Below are positions 1 to 13,664 of a stretch of 64,000 nt of DNA, in pieces. The translations under genes were made by a program, and so were the position numbers. The first letter of the stretch is position 1, and every line of letters starts with the position of its first letter. The notes beneath the pieces are model-generated. The model did not search any database and was not told where the DNA came from. It saw only the letters and a list, made by a program, of their open reading frames with translations. The stretch lies in assembly GCF_004027225.2 (NCBI RefSeq), contig NC_044277.2:39350305-39414304 (forward strand), given 5' to 3'. Source of the DNA: Strigops habroptila. Lineage: Eukaryota > Chordata > Aves > Psittaciformes > Psittacidae.

Positions 1-3000
1 GATCTGCTATTGACTGGTACTGGAGCAAGGATGCTGGGCTGGATGGGCTTCTGCTCTGACCTGCTAGGACCATCGTTGTGTTCCTATGAGTATGCAGGCA
101 CGCAGAACTGGAACGGATCACCCTGACTGAGCCAAATGCCTTACTGACACAGAAAGCATGTCTGTCTCTGTGAACCTGTATAGATCCACTTGCAAGCTAG
201 TTACATTTTTTCCCTCTAATCACATCCCACATGTCTTCTGACACGTAAACTTAAAGCCAGTGTTTTGTTGCTTAGGAACCCTTTTAATTTCCAGCCTAAA
301 GTTACTTTCAATAAGCTTACACTTATTCATTATGCCAGCCTTGCTGATTGTCTCATTGGCATACTTAAGACCGTTTTTTTTTTCTGTTGGTCTGATGTTT
401 TGTTGTGCTATCCCAAATAAATTTTTAAGAATATGTATTACCAATTTATACATGGTGTTCCAGCAAGACCTGCTGGAACAGTGGCATCTGCTATAGTGGC
501 ATCTGTATGTCCCTTTCTGCACTGGAAATAGAGCTGCTTTTCCTAATCATTATATTTTCTTTCTTCTGAAGCAGGTCTCTAGTGATTTTTTTACTAGCTG
601 CTTATAGGATGGTTATACACAAACATTTTCATTCTCTGCTACTTCCAGCTGATGATTGGTCACTTTTCAGCAGAACCCCCTACTTTCTGTTACTCTCCCT
701 TTTGCTGTTACTTTTCATCCCACTTCTGTCACCACTGTCCTTAAGATTTGTTGCAGTTTTTCTCATGTGTTGTTTCAGTCTGCACTGTACTTCTGGTACC
801 TCCTAGTCTCGTCTTTTCTACAGATTTTGGTAGTGCTCATTTAAAAGTGTAAAAAAAAATGAAAATATTGAATCAAAGACTGAAGACCAGTCTTGGCAGA
901 ATTCCATAAATAACATCCTTCCACCTTTCAGAAAGAAATCTGTTGTCATCTCTTCTTGGTCTGCTGTTTTTCCTGCCATACTGTTCTTGAACTAACCCTT
1001 CTCTTCTCAGCTCAACAAACTACTGTTCAGGTGGTAATATATCAGATTTCTTACCAAGTGAGACTTGAACTGTTGCGCTTCCTTTGTATAAAGAATATTT
1101 TGTCATGTTGAGGAAAAGTTGGATGTTTGACATGGTTCAACTTTTAAGAATCATGTTTCATTTTATTCGATTTTCTCTTTACCTTCATGTTTTCATTCTT
1201 TCTTTGAAAACGTGCTCCAAGTAGGAGGGCATGCTGTCATTATGAATTGTATGTCCAGACAACTTTTCTCTACCTTTCCTCAGTACTGAAATAAGGCGAA
1301 AAGTGTTTATTTGGATTTGATGCTGCTCTAAGACTCTTCCATCTGATCACATGGCAGACTCACTTTCTGTTAAATCATAACATAGTATTTCAATATGAAA
1401 GGTAAGGTTATATATGTACAGCTGATACTTTTTTAATTCACCTTTCAGAAGCCCCTGTGTTGGTCTCCGTGCTTGGTAGCCAACTCTGATGCAGAGGACT
1501 GTAAACTTCTACCTTATTTTCACTGTAGTGGAAATAGCGAGTTGAAACAATTGGCTGATGCTTCTCTCTGTAGTGATTGTAGATGTTTGGCTGACTTAGT
1601 TCTGAGCAAGTTTATTCAAGGAAATCTGTGCACCACCAGTAATATGGACTTAGTCAGTTAGTACCTCTCATCACCTCTTCTAAGGTGAGAGCATCTCACT
1701 GTGTTGTGACACTCCATTAGTCTGTTGTGCTCAATCTGTTCTGCCAGGCTGGTTCCCCTCACTGCCCTCCTGGATCTTGGGTCTGCAAGACAGAGGTGGT
1801 GCCAAATCCCCTTGTTTAGCAGGGTGCTGAAATTTCTGCTGTTCCTCATTCTGAACAGCTGCTCAATCCGGTTAGTGCCAAGAGGAAATCTGTGGTTCCA
1901 GTTTCTCAGTGATTGCAGGTTGGGCTGGAGCTGCAGGAATCCCAGTCTGCTCATCCCTGTACCTGAGACAGCTCTTCTCTGCCTCCTCTTGTGCTGGCAC
2001 CAAGATACTCCAAAATTAGACTGCACTGAAACAGTCAGCATTTTTTCTGTAGGGTTAATTTGGCTGGTTTAGTTCTCTGGTCTGGTACTGTATGGCCAGA
2101 CAAGCACCAGTGCAAGAAGGAAAGGGAGGGAGGGAGGAAGAAGCACTGTACCTAGAGCTGTTTCAGTGTGGAGGCACACCTGAAATAACTAAGCTCTGGA
2201 CAGGCTGACAGGGGGCTGCCCTGTGCTCTTTTCAACATGACAGCTGGACAGATGTGTCCATCTCCAGCCCCAAAGCGTTCACCAAAGTGCTGTGCCAGAG
2301 CTGTTACCCCCTGGCCTCCGAACTGCTTATGGGCGCTTGAACCTGGCACTGCTTTCGCTGTGCAGCCGGGCCAGGAGGGCAGCTTGTGTCCGGCCAGCTT
2401 GGGGTGTTGGCTGCGCACGGCTGTCTCTGCCTATGGACAACCAGCGCTTCCTTAGGTGGAGTTACCTAATTCTGGAGGTAGCTGCTTTGCTTTTGGGATG
2501 GGGTCCAGAGATGAGAAGGTAACTGCTGAAGCTGCTTGCCAAGGCAGCTATCAAATCTGATGAAGGATCAGGCCTTGAGGTTAACTCACAGCAATTATCT
2601 TACCAGAGCTATATCCGTGCTGAGTGATTCTTCAGTGTTTTCTTTTGTGTTAGTTTTGTTGGTTCTTTAAAAAAAAAAAAGTGATGTCTCAGTGCTGGTT
2701 TCTGTGGCACTGTGATTTAAGGGAAGTATCAACACTTGTCTTTGCAAGTACAGGCTTTTGGGTACAAACACTGAAGTTTTGGTTACAACTGTGGTAATAA
2801 TGAGACTGAAATACAGATGTCTGACATGTTCTTATGTTCCCTTTTGGGTTACAGGCTCCTCTGAAATCACCCCTCTACTTTGGTAAAGAAACAAAATTAT
2901 TTCAGAAAGGGACATTTTAAAGTCATAAGGCTGTTGTACCTGTTTTGGTAGCGTTGTGTTGTTTTTCTTAGCCATTCCTTCACATAACCCAGACTGTCTT

Positions 3001-6000
3001 TGACCATTTTGTACCTGGCCCTTTAGCAGAGGTTTCTCCCCAGCTCTAGCCATGGCAGCAGCTTATGTGAAGTGGTGGGGCTAGGAGAGAAAACTATGTT
3101 TGGGGAGAGGGATGGTAGATTATCATTGCCGCAGGTCAGGAAGAAGTGTATTGTGTGTGGTCGATAATATGTAACAAGTGTGCCTTAGTAAGATGAGCTT
3201 CCAGCTCTCTCTGCAGGAGAAGGGGGTGCATACTTTTCTTGACTCCAGCAGATTCCGCGATATGATAGGAGGCAGGAAAGAAATGTAATTTCTACGGCCA
3301 AGTTTCAATGCGTTACTTTCTCACGTGTTCTTAATGCTAGAAAACTTGGGTGGGTGCCGTGCTGTCAGGCTGTATTACACATCGTTGGCTGATCGTGAAT
3401 CCACACTTCATGTTCACAAGTATTTCTCTTTTTCTTGAAGACTGTTTGTTTGTGCAGTTATAAACACTGCTGGCGTGGGCACAAGTCTCCACATCTCCCT
3501 TGCCTGCCCTCTGGTACTCAGATTTGGGTAAGCAATGCAGCTGCAGTTTGAAATTTGTAGTTGTAACATTATCTGTTAGCAGGTTGATTATTTTTTCTCT
3601 TTACTGCTAAAACACTACCGTAGACCACACTAGGTCTGCTTCAGGTAAGTCTGCCCATTATTGTGTGCAATTACACCAAGTGTTTTAAAGGATTAGTAGA
3701 TATTATATTTTAAGAGATTGGTTAGTGGTAGGAAGTAAGGCTGCCAGTGAATTTTTTTTCTTCTAGAGTCCAAATGCAAAGATCTCATATTAAAATTTAT
3801 CCAGTTGTTTAGCTTTTCTTAACAGAAGGTTCATAGGTCACAGAAACAAGTGTAGTATGAAATTTCAAACCCAGTAGTCACCTGCTTTTAAAGCAAAATA
3901 GTAATATTCCCTCATTTTAGAAGGCAGTGCAGTTACTTAACTACTGCTTTGTGCTGTCAAAATATGCCCCTGTTTGTTTACATTTCTGTGTATTCTGAAC
4001 AGGTTTGATTTTTGTTTTGTTAGTTTTATTTTTAGCAGTAGAATCCCATACAGGTTCCCAAGCATTTCACTGGCTTTCCTTCTAGCCACTTTTTCCTAAG
4101 AAAAGGTGACCATACCAAGGCTTTGAATAATCCTCTGTATTCAAATCTGTTGGACAGCAAATGCCTTGCAATTTGTTAACACTGCTGCTTTGCCTCTGCT
4201 TTGCTCCATTTCTCTATTCAGGCCTCCTTTTCCTCTTCATGGGATTCCCCATTTTTTGGGTTTTTTTACCAACTTGTCACCTGCCAGATTGCTTTTTTGG
4301 TCCTAATCCACCTATAATTTGTCTCTGCTTCCCCTTCCTTAATCTCCTTTTGCCTCTATCTCCAAACCTCACCTTCATCCTCGTCGCTCCTCCCTCCCCC
4401 ATCTTTGGTTTTGGAAGAAGCCAGGAGGCGTGGTTAGATGCCAGAAGAGCTCAGTTATTACTTACACAGGGACACTTCATCCTGTCCGACAAGTATGCTA
4501 TTTGTAGCCTTGAGGGATACAGCTAAAGGGCACAGAGTTTCCACTCAAAATTTAAGTAGATTAAATTATGTATACATATTTGTTGTGACTTGGCAGGTAT
4601 CCCAGTGCCCGAGGTCTTAAAACATATACTTTGCTATACTCGAGGCAAGCTCAACTGCGTGTTTCAGAAGATGCTCTGGAGAGATCGGAGGCTGCTGTTT
4701 GGGGTTCATAAAAGTGTTATACTCTCTAGATCTGATACAGCACAGGAATTTTGGAATTCTGACTACTGTTCTGTCTAGTCCTGTATTTTGTCCTGATATT
4801 AACTATTAGATGATTTAAGGAGTGGTATAACAGTAAGATACAGAGGAGAAGATCCTCTCATTTAATTCTCTGCCGGTTTGGATTTTGTCAGGGGGAAAAA
4901 AGAGAGTTGGTATTACTCTTTTCTGAAGCCCTCTTGAAGTCATATTATAATTCTGGATGATCCAGTTAAGTATAGAAGTGTATGCTACCTTATGGCAGTA
5001 AATCTCACAGGCTAATACTTTGCTGGTAAAAAAATAAAGTATTGGTGTTTATTAGTTTAAAATCTGCTATGGTGTGGTTTTATTGAATGTGTTTCACTGT
5101 CGCAAGAACAGATGAAACCATCTGAGCACATTATTTTAATAGTGTTATCTTGTAGTCTTGTTTAAAAAACCAATGCAGCCCCCAAATTCAGGTGCTGCAA
5201 AGATGCTGGAGGGAACTGTGAAGTTAAACTAGCTGTATTTTATGAAATTCTGTTTGGTATGGCACTTTTCCTTATAAGGTCCAATGACCAATTGTTTTGA
5301 TTATTTAGAAGGAAAAAATTCCATGAGAACTGTTACTGAAAATGACTAACTTGGCATTAGTGATCTGTCGCTCTCTTACAGCATTTGATGCAATACTGAA
5401 TTTAATTAAGATAGCTGAAATGTCCAATTAGCCACTCAGTGCTTCAGCCCTTCATATGTGACCCGTTTATTACATTTTCTTGTAAATTGCTAATGATATC
5501 TGTAAATAAATACTCCTCCTGTTTGTAGTGGGGTCTTAACATCCAGGCCTTTGTAAATAAAGATCAGCCTGTGTATCTAATAGAAAGCTCCAACACTTGG
5601 TTCTCAGTGCACAGTGACCTACGAGCTTGTGCAGCAAGGAGCTGAAGTGATTCCTCAACTTTTGCCATTAGAGCAGTGAAACCTTTGAAGGAGTGTGGTG
5701 CTGCAGTTGCTAATGGATGGCAGAGGAGCTGTGAGAGCAGAGTGGCTGGGGCCGTGTGTTGGGAGCTAGGGACGGTCTGGTCAGGTTGCAAGAGAAGGGC
5801 ATACTTGACAGAGAGGTAGCCTGGATTTAGTTGAGTGGGTTTGCTTCTTTATTTAAGCAAGGATTGCAGGTTGATAAAAATGCACTAGCTGATATGCAGT
5901 AGGTATGAGCTGCTTTTGCTCAAAATTGCAGAGGGGTACGTGAGAGAGAGAGGACCAGGACTATGCAGATCTGAAATGTACGTCCACCCAACTTGTTCTT

Positions 6001-9000
6001 TCGGCGTCTCAGTGGCTTAGAGAAGATATGCTTGAAAACAGTTATACACTTGTTCAAACCCATTTGTGTTATCTTTTAGAGTAGTCTTTAAGGGCAGAGG
6101 ATGAGGAATAATCTGTTGAGAGCTTTTTTTATTTACTTTTTTTTTTTTACCTTCTGCATGATATTCTTCATGTATGGTGAAAAAAAAGATTTGCTGTAAC
6201 AAACAGAAACTGCATGCAAACGATACTGCATTCTCAGGTTCGTTCTTCTATTTTGCTTTTCTAAATGTGAACACATAGGATTCACTCAAGCAGATAATAG
6301 GTAGAATTGTTCCTTTGTAAACCTTAAAATGGAGGTAGTGAGAGAGAATGTCTAGGCTGTTGATCACTGGGAAATAATTAACAAAAACAATTTACTGTGG
6401 CGTAGTCTGCAGTAGGATGTTACCTTGAACACACTTCAGTTCCTCTTACGGCATCATGTGTCCATGCTGAACTTAATTCTCAAGGTTATATCAAAAAGGA
6501 CTACTTACTCTAGCAAGTGCAGTAAATGCTTGTTGTGTTGGGTTAGTTTCCACTCTTAAGGTTTCTGTGTGTTAATTGTTTATAATCTGCTGGAGTTTGT
6601 ATTTGTTTCCTCCTGACTTGCTACCCATGTACTTTTCTCCAGGATCATCCTGACTGGAGGTAAATGTTCCATACGTGTTGTAGGTAGGCAAGAGTTGCCT
6701 TTTTATGGTGGGGGTCGTAAGCAAGTTGTTTGTAATGTCTGATTAGTTTTGAAGAGTCTGCCAAGGCTCTGGTGGTCTCCCATTCATCTATGTCTGACCC
6801 TACTCAGATACAAATCATTACAGGATGGATAGGTACGGGTCGCTGCCCACATAAATGAAAGCACACGTGGACCTGGCCTTGGGGATGAATCAAAGGATGT
6901 AGCAGAAGACAAACACAACAGAATTCTTGATCAGTGCCCTTGTACGTGCGCTGGACTGTGGTGTTGCAAGTGATATTGCTGCTGAATCCAGGAGTGATTT
7001 ATATTCCGCCCCCTCCCTGGGATGCTGCACAGTGCTGTAGCTGAGGCCCAAGGTAACAGGTTAAAAATCCAGCAAATAGAGGTCAGTAGCATCACCTATG
7101 GCATAGTGTCCAGCTGGGCCTGGGCCTGTTGCAAGCACTGTGACTCATCAGACGTGAACAATACCCAAGAAACGGCTACAGAATCCTGCAGAGGCTGGAG
7201 GAGGAAGCTGATCTGGTAAGTATTGCATGCCCAATTGCACAATAACTTCACAGGAGGTGAAACTTCACAATTTAGAAACTACTTTTTGTGGAGCAAAGCT
7301 CTCTCGCTCAGGTAGCAGCTTTCCCCTTGCCGTTGAACTTAGCCATTCTCAAACTTAGATCAGACTCCTGTTTTATTTATTTGCTCCTTGTCCCCACTGA
7401 TGCACTGTCAGTCACTCACTGGCCACCTCTGCACTCCAGCTGCTGTCCCTACATCCCTACATTTCTCTCACCCTCTTACCCAGATTAACAGCCTTTGCTG
7501 TTGGTATCCCGTATCCCAAAATTTTGCATGTGAAATCCAGCAAATTCTTTTCACCTACCCTTGTCTAGTTATCAGTCCTCCTGTACTGAAGGACTTCTGA
7601 GAAACTTTACTATATCATTTCTCTTGTACCTCCATGTCTTCTCTTTCCCCTCATTCTCTGCATTCTCTCTACCCTCTGTGTAAAAGATCCATCCCATGAG
7701 GTGCGTCATGAAGTTATCTTCACTGCCCAAGTCTTTGCAACCATGCCCCATAGACACCTTGCCCTGTGTGGGAAGGCTGGAGATCTCTAGGGGAGAGGTG
7801 ACCCTGCTCTTGGTGCTGATGACAGTGGTGAGCACGCTGCCCCCTTGTCTTGGGGAGCCCTCGGGCTGTGGGGAAGGCAGGAAGCAGCCTAGCCTGGCTG
7901 GGCACAGCATGGAGCATTCCTGTCCCAGCTGAGCCAGAGCCATGGCACGGCTCACCTCCATGCTCCCTAGAGCTCAGCTCCTTGTGTGGGTGCAAGGAGA
8001 GACAGTCTGGAGGCTGGACGGGACCATGTTTTGGGGAATGCACAGATGTAAAGGACAGATGGCATTATATGGGGCTCTGTGCTTCCTCCTACTGCTGCCT
8101 ACACCCCTGCCCATGCGACATGTCCTTCAGTTTAACAAGTGTTGGTATGCCTTGCAGCCAGTGTCATCTGTCACATCTGTGCTGCTGACTCAGAGCTTTG
8201 TAGTTTCTCCAGTACCTGACACCACAAATACCAGAGCTCTTGATCACACTTTCTGATGCTTTTATGTTTTTCACTTTTGTTTTTTTATTTTTTTTTTTTT
8301 AATTCTTGCTCCCCTCCCTGAAATGGCATCTTCTCATTGGTCTCACTTTAAAGCTTTAATGGTATATTTCTTTACTGTGCCAAGTCCCAAACTTGTTGTA
8401 CTTTGCTGCCTCCTCCTCTCAGCTGATTCGATCTCCTCTCATTTCCTCCTCGCTAATCACAGCCTTCTCCAGCTTTGGTTATGCTGCCCCCCTGCTCCAG
8501 ACCTTAGTCATGCTCAGTGTGTTTATAAATCTTAATGCAGTCTCAAATATAAAGCTGTGCTGTCGCGGAGTTTCGTTAGCATGCTCAATCTTTGCTCAGG
8601 GTGAAATACACAAGGAATTTTGAACTGTGTTGCTGTTCTAAAACTTCTGTTTAGTAAAGTGATCTTGTGTATATCTAACAACTGCTACAGAATTTTCTTA
8701 ACTTTGCAGTGTATTTTACAGTAATTTGTAGGAGCCATAAAAAGAGCAAAAAGAGTGTGTGGGAGGGAGGTTTGACACAAACATTGCAGGTAAAGGAGGT
8801 GGTGGGGTTTTTCCGTATTTTTCATTTTTATCCCCCCCCCCTTTTTTTCCCTCTTTAAGGAAATGCTCCTCTAGCACTCCTGGATAAGGCTTGTTGATAG
8901 ATAGCCTTGCACTGTATTATCACAGTTTGCCTGTTGTTTTTATAAATGAGGCCCTTAAGTCTCCCAGGAATTTCCTAGGGAGTAATATCCTTCAGCATAA

Positions 9001-11999
9001 GGACGGCCAGTTGCACATGTGTGCAGTTACAAATGTAATGCCTACTGTTTTTTTCTTTTCTTTTTCCTTTTTTAAGAAGAAAAACAAATCCCAAAGCAGA
9101 ACCCTTTACACTCAAATGCCTATCCGACAGTGTATGACCATTTTGAGTTTTGAAACAATAGCAACCAACTTACCCCATTACGTATGTCCCAGAAAAAACC
9201 TACAACAGCATATGTAGTATGTGGAAGTAATTTGGAAGGCATCTTGCAGTTTTGAAGGGAACACGGTGAAAAGAAGAGTTGGGTGAAAAGAATCTGAATG
9301 TGGTCATGAAGAAAGAAACTCATTAGCAGCATTAAAATAGAGATTGTAATGAGTGGGGTGACTAGTAACATCTTTCTTTTTTCTGATTTCTCTTAGCACA
9401 TAAAAAAGCTGCAGCCCATGTGAAGAGGGGAATTATTAGCTAAAAGATAGCCATCAGAGTTCAGAAGATAAACGAAAGGTGGATCTGAACCTTGAAATTA
9501 TCAGCTCAGCTCAGCAGGAGGTTGCAAAGGCAGAGTGGTGAAAGGAGGGTTTCCTGGAGAACTCCCAGAAGATTGAAATGGATTATACGATTCTGGAAGG
9601 GGACAAGAAACAGGCAATGCAAAGGTGCTAAACATAAACAGTTGTAACAAAACACTGGTCAAGCACTTCACCTCCAACACCCTGCAAAACATGGAAGATG
9701 TTCTGTATTGAGACCACTGTGTCAGTCGAGCTAATCAGAAATGTTTCCTGGACAGTATTCAGGGTCATCCGGAGGAGCACTCCTTGCATGACCTACTTTG
9801 TTTTTAAGGTCATTTTTTCATTGAAAAAATTTCACCATCAGTTAAATCAGTAAATAAATCCATTTTTCTAAACACCTGTCTGAAAAATTAATTCAACATA
9901 ACTATTGTAAAACTCTTCACAACTTCTTAAAAATAAAATTAAACTAAACCATACCTTTTTGATTGCAAATTTTTGCTAGCCCACAGCTACTTTCCTACAG
10001 TGTGAAAGGAGCTCAAGCATCTTGTTGGAGAGCACTTTAGAGGAATACGTTCTCTGGGACTCAAAATCATCTCCATTTCATGTTTCCATCTGCCCTCCAG
10101 GACTTTTTTCCCATTATGTACATGAAACATTGATGCATGCCATACAGTCATAAGACTATTTTTAATTCAATCTTTTTTGTCACCACCTTCCTTTCACCTT
10201 TCTGGAAGCCTGCTCCACTGGCAGTCTGCAGCTGTTTAAGGCAAAGTCTTGCATGTGGTTTTTTTTCCCATCACTTACTGTAGGCTTGGAAATCAGGGAA
10301 GCAGAGTCTACTAAGTTGTTTTAAAAAAGAGGTGCTCTTAAAATGCCCTGGTGTCTTGGACTGTGCAGGACAAAAATTACCTTGCAGAACACAGGTCTTT
10401 CATCACAGAGCACCCATTATTGACATTGGTGAATGCTTACTGTCATAAACTGTGTCCAGCAAGACTGTGAAGGAATACGCCATTATGTTAATAAAGTCTT
10501 AGGCCTGTGTGTTTGGGAGGTAGAGCTGGGGTAGAGAAGGGCAACAGGTATGCGTCTCTCAACCTGCTTCTGTGCCAGCAGGGAACCCTATCCCCTCAAA
10601 TCTATCCGTGCCCTCCTGTGCATTGACAAACCTTCTCATGCTCCATCTGCCTTCCTCACTTGGTTGCCCTGCCAATAACAAGCTGATTACCTTGTGATTT
10701 AGTGGTAAAGTTGTTTGGTGACTACATCGTTACGACATTTCATCAGGCTGACAGGAGCTCCCAGACTGGTTTTCTGTTGGTGCAGCTCCAGGGTAGAATC
10801 TCTGTGGACTTCTGGCGGGTTCTGCCTTTGCTGCCTGAAACTGAATCCAGTGGTTGCTGCCAGTCACCTGAATCCAAAAATTGTACTCCAAGTGATTGTT
10901 CTGAGTACTAACTGCCTGGCTTCATCTCCCTCTTCTGTGTTCAGTCGTGCATAACTGCTTTTAATTGTTCATCAGTCTGGCATAAAGTCTTAGAATTCTT
11001 ACACATTCAGATGTGCATCCCAAAATGTGTTGCATTACTGAAACTGAAGCAGAGCACTGTAAATGAACTGCACAATGTGCCAAGTGAGAGATGGGAACAA
11101 ATGCAGAGCTATTTACTTACCTTGTTAACAAGGATACCTTCATAGCAAAACGGCATGCCAGCACTCTGTGAAGTCATCCTAATGAGAGTAAGCTGTTTAG
11201 GTGTATGCTAACATCACTGCATAGGCAAAGCTGGTACATGAACAGTCAGAAATATATTCAGTGTTTGTGCTGTGGAGGATCTGAAAGGCTCATTGATTAC
11301 AGCTTTGAAGAGGGATTTGCTTTGGTATTACCCCAAGTATTCTGCATCTTTATTTGTCCTTTCCTAAGGCTTTTGTGGTTTAGCTCATAAGGTCATTGAC
11401 ACAATCATCCAACATCACAGCTGTAGCAATAGTAGTAAAGGACATCATGACTAAACAGGACACTTTTTACTTAAGGTAAAGTTACAATAATCTATAAAGT
11501 GTTTTCTTTTCAGACAGAACAGCAGTTCCTCAACTGTAGGGTGTATTGGAAGATTATCAGCTGCTTGGGAATTGGGCACTCCTTAATGTTGCCTTTCTTT
11601 GGGGGCTGGGACAAAAGTCAGAGGAGACTGGCAACCAGGATTTTAATTGGAATTTAAATCCAATTAAAATCAGCATTTTAATTGGAATACCCCCAACAAA
11701 TCGTATGAAAGTTACAGAAAAAGCAATGCTAAACCCTGTCACAGCTTTTGCCCCCTGGCAGTGTTGTTCAGGCAGTGTGATATTCAGGGCAGGACTGGAC
11801 TTCTGCTACATTCTTCGGACTACCCCATAGTTACCACCTACATCCAGGACATGGTGTATGTGCTGGAGACACTACCCTTTCTCATAGTCACTTTATTTCT
11901 GTCCTTCATGAGTTGTCTTTTGGGAGTCTTAGGGAGTTGGAGTTCTTTGGAGGCATCAGCAAGATGTTCTGGTTCAAAAATCGAAGTGATCTTTATCAG
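1..11999. other. Gene-poor DNA, probable PLAG1 upstream intron
   Basis: I see no supported exon here. The open frames are short, lack recognisable domains and often sit in pyrimidine-rich or A+T-rich sequence. The stretch lies upstream of a PLAG1 exon that begins at a splice acceptor, and vertebrate PLAG1 is known to have distant non-coding 5' exons. I therefore infer that most of it is intron on the PLAG1 strand; a small untranslated exon could be hidden in it. Only simple A/T runs and short palindromes stand out. Confidence 0.5.
11639..11688. repeat. Short inverted plus direct repeat cluster
   Basis: The 13-base arm GATTTTAATTGGA (11639-11651) is followed after 7 bases by its exact reverse complement (11659-11671). 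The 14-base string ATTTTAATTGGAAT then occurs twice in direct orientation, at 11640-11653 and 11675-11688. The cluster is A+T-rich and can form a hairpin. No function is evident. Confidence 0.8.
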
Positions 12000-13095
12000 A
12001 AAGGCTTTTTAAGGAAACTAAGGAGCCATGTTGTAAGAGGGATATGACACAAGTATATGACAGATTAAAAGGTAGGATCAGAGGTCAGAAGTAAACAGTC
12101 AATTCTCAGTTAAAGGAGGGTCCTGGTTATGTTCCACAGAGATCTGTGCAGTTCAACTCATTTGTAAATGGTATCAGTAAAGGGGTGAGCAATTGGGTGA
12201 GCAAGTTTGCTGTGAAGAAGAGAGCCAGCTGTGGAGAGCAGTAGAAAGGCATTGAAGTGCTGAAGACAGTGCAACAAAATGGGTGATGAAATTCAGTGTA
12301 GATAAATGAGAATAACTGAGGAGCACTGGGCAGAACAATCCTGATTATATATGAAGATAATAAGTTTGAGCTGAGTATTACGGTTGAGAAGTAAGATTTG
12401 GGGATTGTGATTGGTGACTGTGAGATCATGAGCTTATTGGTCACCAAAACACAACCCAGTTGTTAGAGGAAAGAAATACAGAATAAAATTGGGAATGTGA
12501 TTACGAGAGCGTATGGTCCAGTTCCCTTCCGAGTCCTGTGTGCGCTTCTGGAGCCGTCATCTCAGAAAGGATTTATTAGAACTGGAGGAAGCTTAGAGAA
12601 GGTCAGCAAGGATAATGAACTACCTGGGGTGGCTTCCACATGAAGAACACTTCCGTAAACTGGGGCTTTGGTCTGGGAAAGGAATGAGTTGAGGGCAATG
12701 TCATGGAGATCTGCAGAGGAAGGAAGAGGCAGACTAACCACTGCCTTTCAGAACAAGAACATACACAGTGAGGAGGGAAGGCAGATTCAGAGCCTTCAGA
12801 AGGAAGAGGTTCTCTATAAAATCACTAGTGGAGAGACCTTTGGGGCGACTTTTCAAAAGTACACTGCGTATACTAGAAACTGATACTGTTTCCAGGGGAA
12901 GTGTGTACTATTGCTTGGAGCAGTGATGTGCTGAACCTTGCTAAACTAAACAGAAGCCACATACGGTTCAGGAAGTCCCTGACATCAAAGTAGTTGGAGG
13001 TCAGAGGAGCATCAGGAAATATCACATGTTCGTGACCTGTTCTGTACTTTTGGCTGTTACTGGAGATGGATGTACCATTTATCTAGCCTACACAC
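12000..13095 (+). mobile_element. Ancient CR1 LINE fragment
   Basis: On the plus strand this stretch follows the order of the 3' half of an old amniote CR1 element. It has the 'caacaaaatgggtgatgaa' block near 12280, the 'tctggagccgtcatctc' block near 12550 and the 'gacttttggc'-like tail before 13090. Reading frames are destroyed by many small changes, and it is far more decayed than the other CR1 copies here. The 5' end is fixed only approximately. Identification rests on remembered CR1 consensus text, not on a search. Confidence 0.6.
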
Positions 13096-13250
13096 CTAAT
13101 CTCATTTTGAAATGTCTTCAGACAAAGGAAAATAATATTCCTTACAAACATCAATTAACTTCTGATCATATTAGTATATAATCTCATATGCACTTTTACA
13201 ATGTGTGTTTGTGTTTACTTGTACATGTTGAGGATTTGATTAGGGTTTAT

Positions 13251-13664
13251 TATAGAATCATAGCATGGTTTGGGTTGGAAGAGACCTTCAAAGCTCATCT
13301 AGTCCAATCCCCTGCAGTGAGCAGGGACACATTCAACTGGATCACGTTGCCCAGAGCTACATCCAGCCTGGCCTTGGATGTCTCCAGGGATGGCACATCC
13401 ACCACCTCTCTGGGCAACCTGTGCCAGTGTTTTACCACCCTTATTGTGAAGAATTTTTTCCTCGCATCCAGCCTGAATCTTCCCTCTTTTAGTTTAAAAC
13501 CATTACCCCTTGTCATATTGCAACAGGCCCTGCTAAAAAGTCTCTCCCCATCTTTCTTATAAGTACCTTTTTAAGTACCTTTTTAAGTACTGAAAGACTG
13601 TGATAAGGTCTCCCTGGAGTCTTCTCCAGGCTGAACAACCCCAACTCTCTCAGCCTTGACATGG
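13251..13664 (-). mobile_element. CR1 LINE 3' end, 5'-truncated
   Basis: The plus strand begins with the reversed CR1 terminal repeat (atagaatcatag) followed by the typical ggtttgggttggaagagac. The element is therefore on the minus strand. The minus-strand frame still encodes the conserved C-terminal reverse-transcriptase segment with the GNGFKLKEGRFRLD and HWHRLPREVVD blocks. Truncation on the 5' side is usual for CR1. A 12-base unit (AAGTACCTTTTT) is duplicated in tandem at 13561-13584. Confidence 0.93.

Noticed and set aside
4161-4526. A hydrophobic 121-codon frame that looks like a membrane protein
   Set aside because: The hydrophobicity comes from a T/C-rich stretch (many TTT, CTT and CCC codons). 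There is no gene context or family likeness.
9813-9829. A 17-base quasi-palindrome TTTTTTCA-T-TGAAAAAA
   Set aside because: Mostly homopolymer runs in A+T-rich DNA; expected by chance.
13188-13562. A 124-codon plus-strand frame
   Set aside because: It is the antisense of the CR1 element on the minus strand, not a gene.
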